Source: Ruminococcaceae bacterium UBA7147
Lineage (GTDB): Bacteria; Bacillota; Clostridia; Oscillospirales; Acutalibacteraceae
Assembly: GCA_002491825.1 (NCBI GenBank)
Contig: DKWR01000039.1
Coordinates: 1 to 11,584 of the forward strand
Length of the DNA: 11,584 nucleotides
Direction of reading: 5' to 3'
Shown here: piece after piece, positions 6,244 through 11,584 of the stretch
How positions within the stretch are numbered: position 1 is the stretch's first letter
Layout of the letters: each line of letters begins with the position of its first letter
Notes under the pieces: generated by a model
What the model was told of the DNA's origin: nothing
The model's database searches: none
What the model saw: only the letters and a program-made list of their open reading frames with translations
Program-made: the position numbers and the translations under genes

Positions 6244-6264
6244 CTTAATGCAGACATAATCAAT

Positions 6265-6279
6265 TCTGTATTATACAGA
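6265..6279. promoter_or_regulatory. Perfect 15-bp palindrome just upstream of coaBC (operator-like)
   Basis: TCTGTAT-T-ATACAGA is a perfect 7-1-7 inverted repeat, ending 17 nt before the coaBC ATG and just ahead of its GAGGAAG ribosome site. A weak internal promoter can be drawn over it (TTAATG 6245-6250, 18 nt, TATTAT 6269-6274), which would place the palindrome on the -10. It could be a repressor operator or a small RNA hairpin; no protein is known to me for this site. Confidence 0.4.
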
Positions 6280-6296
6280 GAGGAAGATGTGATAAA

Positions 6297-7484
6297 ATGC
6301 TGAAAGGAAAAACCGTTCTGATCGGTGTAACGGGCGGAATTGCGGCTTACAAAATTGCAAATCTTGCAAGCGCACTCGTCAAACTTCACGCAGACGTGAA
6401 CGTGATTATGACGCAGAACGCAACTAACTTTATAAACCCGATAACCTTCGAAAGCCTTACCGGCAACAAGTGCATTGTCGATACCTTTGACCGCAATTTC
6501 AAATTCAAGGTTGAGCATATTGCACTTGCCGAGCTTGCCGACGTGTTTATGATTGCGCCTGCAAGTGCAAACGTAATCGGCAAAATTGCAAACGGCATTG
6601 CTGACGATATGCTGACAACGACCTTTATGGCTTGCAAAAAGAAGAAAATTCTTGCGCCGGCAATGAACACAAATATGTACGAAAATCCGATTGTTCAGGA
6701 CAATATAAAAAAGCTGAAAGCTTACGGAATGGAAATCATTGAGCCTGCAACAGGCTACCTTGCCTGCGGTACAACAGGCTCGGGCAAGCTCCCCGACGAG
6801 AAAATTCTGCTTGAATATATACTGCGTGAGATTGCATATGAAAAGGACTTGTCGGGCAAAACCGTTCTCGTTACGGCAGGCCCTACACGTGAAGCTGTTG
6901 ACCCCGTTCGCTTTATCAGCAACCACTCGACAGGCAAAATGGGCTACGCAATTGCAAGAGGTGCAAGCCTGCGAGGTGCAAGGGTGATTCTTGTTTCGGG
7001 GCCTGTCAGCATTGAGCCGCCGTTGTTTGCCGAGCTTGTGCCCGTTGTCAGCGCAGAGGATATGTACAATGCGGTGATGAAGTACAAGGACGAAGCCGAC
7101 ATAATTATAAAATCAGCGGCTGTCGCCGACTACACGCCCGTTACAGCGAGCAGTGAAAAAATCAAAAAGCAGGACGGCGATATGTGCATAGAGCTGAAAC
7201 GCACAAGGGATATTTTAAAGGAGCTTGGTCAGAGCAGACGTGAAAATCAGTTCATCTGCGGATTTGCAATGGAAACTGAAAATCTGATTGAAAATGCCGT
7301 CAAAAAGCTCGAGTCGAAAAACGTGGATATGATTGTTGCGAACAGCCTGAAAACCGAGGGAGCAGGATTCGGCACGGATACAAACGTTGTAACGTTTATT
7401 ACAAAGGACGGCAAAACCGAACTGCCGCTTATGAGCAAGATTGATGTTGCAATGAAAATCCTCGACAAAACAGTTAATCATTAA
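6297..7484 (+). CDS. coaBC: Bifunctional phosphopantothenoylcysteine decarboxylase / phosphopantothenate--cysteine ligase
   Basis: Converts 4'-phosphopantothenate plus cysteine to 4'-phosphopantetheine. The 395 residues are close to the 400-odd of E. coli. N-terminal CoaC (about 1-185) is an FMN flavoprotein with GVTGGIAAYK (10-19), catalytic His74 in HIALAE, APASANVIGKIANGIADD (87-104), PAMNTNM (121-127) with Asn124, and the flap Cys157 in ACGTTGSGKLPD. C-terminal CoaB (about 186-395) has GKTVLVTAGPTREAVDPVRF (187-206), Asn209 in SNHSTGKMGYA, AAVADYTP (274-281), the lysine motif KIKK (288-291) and TRDIL (303-307). All catalytic residues are intact. The start at 6297 follows GAGGAAG with about 10 nt spacing. 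It probably ends the pan operon, though the repeat and palindrome upstream allow separate control. Confidence 0.97.
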   Translation: MLKGKTVLIGVTGGIAAYKIANLASALVKLHADVNVIMTQNATNFINPITFESLTGNKCIVDTFDRNFKFKVEHIALAELADVFMIAPASANVIGKIANGIADDMLTTTFMACKKKKILAPAMNTNMYENPIVQDNIKKLKAYGMEIIEPATGYLACGTTGSGKLPDEKILLEYILREIAYEKDLSGKTVLVTAGPTREAVDPVRFISNHSTGKMGYAIARGASLRGARVILVSGPVSIEPPLFAELVPVVSAEDMYNAVMKYKDEADIIIKSAAVADYTPVTASSEKIKKQDGDMCIELKRTRDILKELGQSRRENQFICGFAMETENLIENAVKKLESKNVDMIVANSLKTEGAGFGTDTNVVTFITKDGKTELPLMSKIDVAMKILDKTVNH

Positions 7485-7499
7485 ATAATGTAATGTAAA

Positions 7500-7526
7500 A
7501 AGGACACGGCAATCAACCGTGTCCTT
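7500..7526. terminator. Bidirectional terminator between coaBC and the DUF6465-type gene
   Basis: AAGGACACGG (7500-7509) and CCGTGTCCTT (7517-7526) form a perfect 10-bp stem with a 7-nt loop between convergent genes. The T-run is good on the minus strand (TTTTT after the stem), favouring the minus-strand gene, and poor on the plus strand (AAGATTT). Confidence 0.8.
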
Positions 7527-7555
7527 AAGATTTACAATGTTATGTTCTTTGCTGA

Positions 7556-7945
7556 TTAGCAGAAGAATACGTCCATTTCCTTTTCTTCACCGTCAGCTAC
7601 AAAGTAAGCTTTGCTTTCTTCGGGCTTGAGGTAAACGGAAATTTCCTTTGCGTCCTTGCCGAGTGTAAGCTTAACGTTGCTGATAACTTCGTCAACTGAA
7701 ACCTGAACTCCGCCGAACTCAACGAAGAAATTAACCTTTGATTCAGCTTTAGCTTCGGGCTTCTTGGGAGCTACCTTTTTGGGAGCAGCTTTCTTTGCGG
7801 GAGCCTTTTTAGCAGGAGCTTTCTTTGCAGGTGCTTCTTCTGTCTTTGCAGCAGCCTTTGTTGTAGTTTTCTTTACAGTTTCTTTAGCTGCTGTTTCTTT
7901 CTCAGCTGCAGCCTTTGTTGCAGCAGTTTTCTTTGTTGTTGCCAT
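7556..7945 (-). CDS. Histone-H1-like Lys/Ala/Pro-tailed protein (DUF6465-type)
   Basis: 129 residues in two contrasting parts. Residues 1-70 are low-complexity and strongly basic: Thr/Lys/Ala at first, then PAKKA repeated three times (39-53) and variants such as APKKVAPKK, like bacterial H1/HctB or AlgP-type tails that bind DNA. Residues 71-129 are a compact, acidic, beta-rich domain (VNFFVEFGGVQVSVDEVISN ... SKAYFVADGEEKEMDVFF) that I associate with DUF6465. A nucleoid- or nucleic-acid-associated role is inferred from the tail only. The start is supported by AGAGGGAA (complement of 7952-7959). It is monocistronic behind a perfect promoter and before a strong terminator, implying high expression. 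Alternatively the tail could serve ribosome or RNA binding. Confidence 0.82.
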   Translation of the reverse strand: MATTKKTAATKAAAEKETAAKETVKKTTTKAAAKTEEAPAKKAPAKKAPAKKAAPKKVAPKKPEAKAESKVNFFVEFGGVQVSVDEVISNVKLTLGKDAKEISVYLKPEESKAYFVADGEEKEMDVFFC

Positions 7946-8011
7946 AAAAAATTCCCTCTTTCAAATTTTTATGAGATATTGCAATATTATATAGGTTTTG
8001 CTGATGATATA

Positions 8012-8040
8012 ATTATACATTTCGAAAAAATAATTGTCAA
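8012..8040 (-). promoter_or_regulatory. Perfect-consensus sigma-A promoter for the DUF6465-type gene
   Basis: Minus strand: TTGACA (8035-8040), 17-nt spacer, TATAAT (8012-8017). Both hexamers and the spacing match consensus exactly. Transcription should start near 8005, giving a leader of about 60 nt. It is the strongest promoter in the window by inspection. Confidence 0.88.
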
Positions 8041-8272
8041 CAAATACTAATAATTTTCGGCGGTTAATACATATTTTAAAGAATTCTAGGGATTCGTTGG
8101 TGAAATTGCACTATAAAACTGATGATGTTTTGTGTATAATGTCGTTTTATGTTGTCGAAAATGCGAGAATTACATCCTCGTTTTTATTTGAAAATCAAGC
8201 TCTGTTGTGCTAAAATTACCGGGTATTACTGATGATTTCAGTAAAATCCTAAAATGTTGGGAAGTATTTTTA
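8041..8272 (+). promoter_or_regulatory. Upstream region of the AEC transporter with a candidate -10
   Basis: The only promoter element I can point to is TATAAT at 8135-8140, with no convincing -35 at 16-18 nt. From there a leader of about 130 nt runs to 8273. It contains one small hairpin (TTACTG/CAGTAA near 8225-8243). No riboswitch or further gene is recognised. An in-frame GTG at 8207 opens the reading frame earlier but has no ribosome site. Confidence 0.4.
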
Positions 8273-9196
8273 GTGGCAGAAAATTTTGTTATGATTGCAC
8301 AGCAGGTACTTGTGCTGTTCGTCTTAATTGCGGTCGGCTTTATTTGCGGTAAAAAAGGAATCCTTACCGACTCCTCGTCAAAGCACATCACCGACATAGT
8401 TTTATATGTTGTAACGCCCTGCGTTATGATAACGGCTTTTCAGCGTGAGTTCAGCTTTGAGCTCCTCGGCAAAATTCTGATTGCAACGCTCTGCGCATCA
8501 TTAATAATTGCAGGTTCAATTTTAGTCGCAAAGCTCGTGTTTCGTGACAAGAATGAAAGCAGAAAAAAGGTTCTGCAGTTTTCGGTGATTTTTTCAAACT
8601 GCGGCTTTATGTCGCTCCCTCTGCAAAAGGCAATTCTGGGCGACGACGGCTGGTTTTACGGCTCAATCTTCGTTGCCGTCTTTAACATTTTTGTGTGGAC
8701 ATACGGTCTTGTAAGTATGAGCGGCGACAAAAAACAGCTCTCAATCAAGAAGCTTGCATTCAACCCCGGCGTTGCGGGCGTAATTATTGCGCTGATTCTG
8801 TTCGTCTGCAAAATCAATCTGCCCTACATAATCAGTCAGCCGATTGAATATCTCTCTGCTCTCAATACACCCTTGCCAATGCTTGTAATCGGCTTTTACC
8901 TGTCGCAGGCAAATTTCAAAAAGGCGTTCACAGATTTGGGAACATACGCTGCAATGGTTGTAAGGCTCGTTGCAATTCCCGTTGCCGCCGCAGTTGTTAT
9001 GTCGTTGTGCGGTATTGACAAGACGATTATCGTGGCGTTCATAATTGCAAGCTCTGCGCCGACTGCCGCAACAACTACAATGTTTGCGGCAAAGTACAAA
9101 AGGGACGTTGAGCTTTCTGTCAGCACCGTAACGGCGACAACGCTTGTTTCAATTGTCACGATGCCGCTTGTTGTTGCCTTTTCCCAGATTTTGTAA
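8273..9196 (+). CDS. AEC-family (auxin efflux carrier-like) membrane transporter
   Basis: About 307 residues if started at the GTG at 8273, which has GGGAAG about 8 nt upstream; GTG 8207 and ATG 8291 are alternatives. The protein opens with MAENFVMIAQQVLVLFVLIA and consists of about ten membrane helices in two halves. Typical AEC features are VGFICGKKGILTD near the N-terminus with its Gly-Lys-Lys-Gly turn, VVTPCVMITAF, the NCGFMSLPL segment, the centre with PLPMLVIGFYLSQ, and the closing SSAPTAATTTMFAAKY stretch that resembles a crossover region. The family contains malate, malonate and other organic-acid or auxin carriers; the substrate here is not deducible. The WYL regulator begins 12 nt downstream, so the pair is almost certainly cotranscribed. 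Confidence 0.87.
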   Translation: MAENFVMIAQQVLVLFVLIAVGFICGKKGILTDSSSKHITDIVLYVVTPCVMITAFQREFSFELLGKILIATLCASLIIAGSILVAKLVFRDKNESRKKVLQFSVIFSNCGFMSLPLQKAILGDDGWFYGSIFVAVFNIFVWTYGLVSMSGDKKQLSIKKLAFNPGVAGVIIALILFVCKINLPYIISQPIEYLSALNTPLPMLVIGFYLSQANFKKAFTDLGTYAAMVVRLVAIPVAAAVVMSLCGIDKTIIVAFIIASSAPTAATTTMFAAKYKRDVELSVSTVTATTLVSIVTMPLVVAFSQIL

Positions 9197-9208
9197 AGGA
9201 GAATCACT

Positions 9209-10216
9209 ATGGCTAAAAGCTCAATGCAAAAGCAGAAACTTTTGTATCTGAAAAAAATTATGCTCGAAAAAACTGACGAAAATCACGCCCTTTCTGCAAA
9301 CGAAATCAAGCAGGCGCTTGGAGCCTACGGAATCAGAACCGAGCGCAAAAGCCTGTATGACGATTTGAAAATTCTCGAAACCTTCGGCCTTGACATCTGC
9401 CGAACACGCAGTACAACCGTAAAATATTACGTCGGCAGTCGTGACTTTGAAATGCCCGAGCTGAAACTTCTTGTTGACGCAATCCAGAGCTCAAAATTCA
9501 TCACACACAAAAAGAGCCTTTCGCTTATAAAAAAGCTCGAGGGGCTTGTCAGTGAAAACGAGGGTAAACAGCTCCAGCGTCAGGTTTACGTTTCCAACCG
9601 TGTAAAGAACGTGAACGAAAAAATCTACTACAACGTTGACACGCTCCACAACGCAATTGCACGTGAAAAGCAGGTCGCATTTAAATACTGCAAGTGGGAA
9701 ACGGACTTTAACTCCGAAAAGAAAATCGTCAAGGTGGAGCGCAAAAACGGCGCAACTTACAAGGTATCGCCCTGGGCGCTCTGCTGGGACGACGAGAATT
9801 ACTACCTTGTTGCCTACGACAGCGAAGCACAGATGATTAAGCACTATCGTGTTGACAAAATGGAAGGAATCGAAATCACCGACGATGAGCGTGACGGCAG
9901 AAAAACCTTTGAAAAATTTGATGTTGCAGGTTACACAAAGGGTGTTTTCTCAATGTTTGGCGGCGAACAGGCAAGCGTTAAGCTGTCGGTTGACAACAGC
10001 CTTGTCGGCGTTATCGTTGACCGTTTCGGCTCGGACGTTATGATTATGAAGGAAAGCGAGTCGAGCTTTACGGTGAACGTTGACGTTATGTTAAGCCCGC
10101 AGTTTTATGCGTGGATGTTCGGTCTCGGCGGCAAGGTAAAGATTCTCTCACCGCAGAGAGCCGTTGACGAATACAAGGAAAGGCTGAATGAAATTATTGA
10201 AAAGTATTCGTTATAA
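9209..10216 (+). CDS. WYL-domain transcriptional regulator
   Basis: 335 residues. The N-terminal winged helix-turn-helix covers about 8-75 (KLLYLKKIMLE ... LSANEIKQALGAYGIRTERK ... DDLKILETFG). The WYL sensor domain spans about 140-220, with the signature WDDENYYLVAYDSE (193-206), YKVSPWAL just before it, and basic residues such as Arg214. A WCX-type C-terminal extension follows (about 250-335: VKLSVDNSLVGVIVDRFG ... KILSPQRAVDEYKERL). WYL proteins sense small ligands or nucleic acids and regulate transcription. The canonical W-Y-L triplet reads Y-Y-L here, a common variation. AAAGGAG (9195-9201) overlaps the end of the AEC gene, and the 12-nt gap suggests it controls that transporter, and probably itself. 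No operator was identified. Confidence 0.9.
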   Translation: MAKSSMQKQKLLYLKKIMLEKTDENHALSANEIKQALGAYGIRTERKSLYDDLKILETFGLDICRTRSTTVKYYVGSRDFEMPELKLLVDAIQSSKFITHKKSLSLIKKLEGLVSENEGKQLQRQVYVSNRVKNVNEKIYYNVDTLHNAIAREKQVAFKYCKWETDFNSEKKIVKVERKNGATYKVSPWALCWDDENYYLVAYDSEAQMIKHYRVDKMEGIEITDDERDGRKTFEKFDVAGYTKGVFSMFGGEQASVKLSVDNSLVGVIVDRFGSDVMIMKESESSFTVNVDVMLSPQFYAWMFGLGGKVKILSPQRAVDEYKERLNEIIEKYSL

Positions 10217-10612
10217 ACTATAATTTCAGCATATATATATTGCTTGATAATCCGCAACTACATCAGTGTGGAACAATTATTGCAATATATCAATAAAATA
10301 CAATTATTATGTATTTCTAATCATTTATTGCGAAATGCGAAACGTTATTATTTACCAACATAATACCATATTTTTTGTGCTGAAACCCAAAAAAAGTGTA
10401 TTTAAAATTGGTGATAAAACCTTAATTTCATCAAAAAATGCCGAATAAAAGCGTAATATCAAAATTTTTAGTATTTTTTATAACATCTATTATTTTTATG
10501 CGATTTGCCGTGTTTTATTGACAATATATCAAAAAATATTTATTATAAATAGCACAAAGCAAGGCAAAATATCATTATTGTTATTAAATAGGTATATAAA
10601 TGAGGTGTTATT
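10217..10612 (+). promoter_or_regulatory. AT-rich intergenic region with the AraC-gene promoter
   Basis: About 396 nt, very AT-rich, with no credible gene or clear terminator for the WYL gene. Near its end is TTGACA (10518-10523), 17-nt spacer, TATTAT (10541-10546), predicting a start near 10553 and a leader of about 60 nt. A perfect A/T-only palindrome TATTTAT-T-ATAAATA (10537-10551) overlaps the -10 and could be an operator, though such palindromes arise easily in AT-rich DNA. The low GC may also suit a nucleoid-protein or regulator landing area. Confidence 0.6.
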
Positions 10613-11470
10613 ATGAGTTTTGATTTCTTGCGTTCCGCCTCGGCTTCGAGTTCTGCGTTCAGAGTCGTTTGCGGTGAAATGGTTCTTGATGACAGATGGA
10701 ATGTACACAGCGAGGTCGTTATTGCGCTTGTAAGGACAGGCTCAATGACACTTGAGACTACTACTAACGCATATCATCTTAATCAGGGCGATATTTACTT
10801 TATTTCCCCGAATCAGAAGTACAGAATCTCCGATAATCTCAACGCTGTTGTTGACGTTGTTCTGCTTAATCTTGCAAATCCGTCGTCTGTTACGCAGGAG
10901 TATATTCCGCAGAGCCTTATCAGAGGACTTACAACCGGTAACTGTACTCACTTTGCAAAGGTTACTCCCGATGACGCTTTTTATTCGGAAATGCTCAATG
11001 ATTTGAGAACCGTTACAAAAGCAGAGAATGAAAAATTTGAGTTTTTCCAGCTTCTTGTTCACGGAAAAATGTACGAGATTTTCTACATTCTCTTTGCAAA
11101 TAAATACATTGAAATTTATGATGTTGAATCGCAGGGCAAAAAATATCGTGCTCTACGCAGAATTACCGAGTATATCAACGAAAATTTCTGCGAAAACATT
11201 TCGCTTGACACTATTGCACAGACAACGGGCTTGAGCCGTTATTACGTATCGCACCTTTTCAAGGAGCTTATGAACACAACATTTGTAAACTACGTAAACG
11301 AGCTGCGCCTTACCCGTGCGGCTATGCTGCTCACAACAACCGATACTCCGATTATTGAGATTGCAGGAATGTCGGGATTCAATAATATTTCAAACTTCAA
11401 CAGAGCGTTCAAAATGTACTACGACACCACGCCGTCGAAGTACAGAAAAACAGAACGCCAGACGTTTTAA
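10613..11470 (+). CDS. AraC/XylS-family transcriptional regulator with N-terminal cupin sensor
   Basis: 285 residues. Residues about 20-90 are an AraC-type cupin (HSEVVIALVRTGSMTLET ... LNQGDIYFISPNQKY), the sugar- or small-ligand-binding part. Residues about 178-280 are the double helix-turn-helix: first HTH around 199-220 (DTIAQTTGLSRYYVSHLFKE), second around 247-268 (IIEIAGMSGFNNISNFNRAF), closing with the conserved TPSKYRK (273-279). The start follows GAGGTG (10602-10607) at 5 nt. It has its own promoter and terminator and no gene next to it in the window, so its target is unknown; such regulators often control a sugar or glycan utilisation locus nearby, here possibly past the right edge. 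Confidence 0.92.
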   Translation: MSFDFLRSASASSSAFRVVCGEMVLDDRWNVHSEVVIALVRTGSMTLETTTNAYHLNQGDIYFISPNQKYRISDNLNAVVDVVLLNLANPSSVTQEYIPQSLIRGLTTGNCTHFAKVTPDDAFYSEMLNDLRTVTKAENEKFEFFQLLVHGKMYEIFYILFANKYIEIYDVESQGKKYRALRRITEYINENFCENISLDTIAQTTGLSRYYVSHLFKELMNTTFVNYVNELRLTRAAMLLTTTDTPIIEIAGMSGFNNISNFNRAFKMYYDTTPSKYRKTERQTF

Positions 11471-11488
11471 GAGAATACCACCGATAAG

Positions 11489-11523
11489 TGCCGATGCAGA
11501 TTGACTGCATCGGCATTTTGCTT
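11489..11523 (+). terminator. Intrinsic terminator of the AraC-family gene
   Basis: TGCCGATGCAG (11489-11499) and CTGCATCGGCA (11505-11515) form a perfect 11-bp GC-rich stem with a 5-nt loop, followed by TTTTGCTTT, 18 nt after the stop codon. Confidence 0.9.
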
Positions 11524-11532
11524 TATATAGTG

Positions 11533-11568
11533 TAAACTATTAATTTAGCCGAGTGCCTCGGCAGGCAA
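11533..11568. repeat. Right copy of the edge inverted repeat
   Basis: Hairpin GCCGAG (11548-11553), loop TGC, CTCGGC (11557-11562), preceded by TAAACTAT and an AT-rich stretch. It is the inverted counterpart of 1-35. The final bases (11569-11584) contain GTGGAAAAGTC, which I could not assign. Confidence 0.6.
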
Positions 11569-11584
11569 ATCGAGTGGAAAAGTC

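Noticed and set aside
6102..6926. 274-codon minus-strand open frame opposite panD/coaBC.
   Set aside because: It is a Cys/Phe-rich shadow of the coaBC frame, with no ribosome site, and would cross the REP-like element.
7764..7994. Plus-strand open frame opposite the histone-like gene, rich in Ala/Phe/Val.
   Set aside because: It is the mirror of the AAG/GCA/CCT-type repeats on the other strand and lies over the real gene's start and leader.
10266..10448. 60-codon open frame in the AT-rich gap before the AraC-family gene.
   Set aside because: No Shine-Dalgarno, skewed Ile/Asn/Tyr composition typical of AT-rich non-coding DNA, and no recognisable protein features.
11571..11584. GAGTGGAAAAGTC at the right edge, resembling the GAGGAAAGTCC core of RNase P RNA.
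   Set aside because: It has an extra base and lacks the rest of the conserved core within view; the neighbouring hairpin repeat also occurs inverted at the left edge, which favours a repeat.

Overview
The window looks like chromosomal DNA from an anaerobic Gram-positive gut-type clostridium, probably Oscillospiraceae/Ruminococcus-like. The grounds are low-to-moderate GC, strong GGAGG-type ribosome binding sites, near-consensus sigma-A promoters, a free-standing rubredoxin, and a Lys/Ala/Pro-tailed DUF6465-type protein of a kind I associate with Ruminococcus and Lachnospiraceae. The assignment is inference; no rRNA or other phylogenetic marker is present. I see no phage, CRISPR, tRNA or intact insertion sequence.

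Layout, left to right. (1) 130-288 (-): a small rubredoxin with a bidirectional terminator. (2) 289-640: a divergent promoter region and a strikingly structured leader of about 250 nt in front of (3) a PnuC-family vitamin transporter (641-1336, +). (4) 1333-2704 (-): a two-gene unit, a three-helix membrane protein of unknown function followed by an HD-domain (YfbR-like) phosphohydrolase. It meets pnuC tail-to-tail on a shared TTAA. (5) 2911-7484 (+): the core of the window, a pantothenate-to-coenzyme-A cluster of panG-like (DUF2520) - panB - panC - panD - coaBC. (6) 7556-7945 (-): a histone-H1-like basic tail fused to a small acidic domain, behind a perfect TTGACA-17-TATAAT promoter. (7) 8273-10216 (+): an AEC-family transporter coupled to a WYL-domain regulator. 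(8) 10613-11470 (+): an AraC-family regulator with its own promoter and terminator.

How the genes work together. PanB makes ketopantoate, the DUF2520 protein probably reduces it to pantoate, PanD makes beta-alanine, PanC joins the two into pantothenate, and CoaBC converts 4'-phosphopantothenate to 4'-phosphopantetheine. No PanE/ApbA or IlvC is in the window, so the DUF2520 protein is the natural candidate for the reductase step. Pantothenate kinase, CoaD and CoaE must be elsewhere.

The least ordinary material is between genes. There is a long-range RNA-like helix with terminator-like features before pnuC, an inverted-repeat element of about 205 bp between panB and panC, and a double-palindrome (REP/BIME-like) element followed by a separate perfect 15-bp palindrome between panD and coaBC. 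A 35-36 bp hairpin-containing repeat lies in opposite orientations at the two ends of the window.
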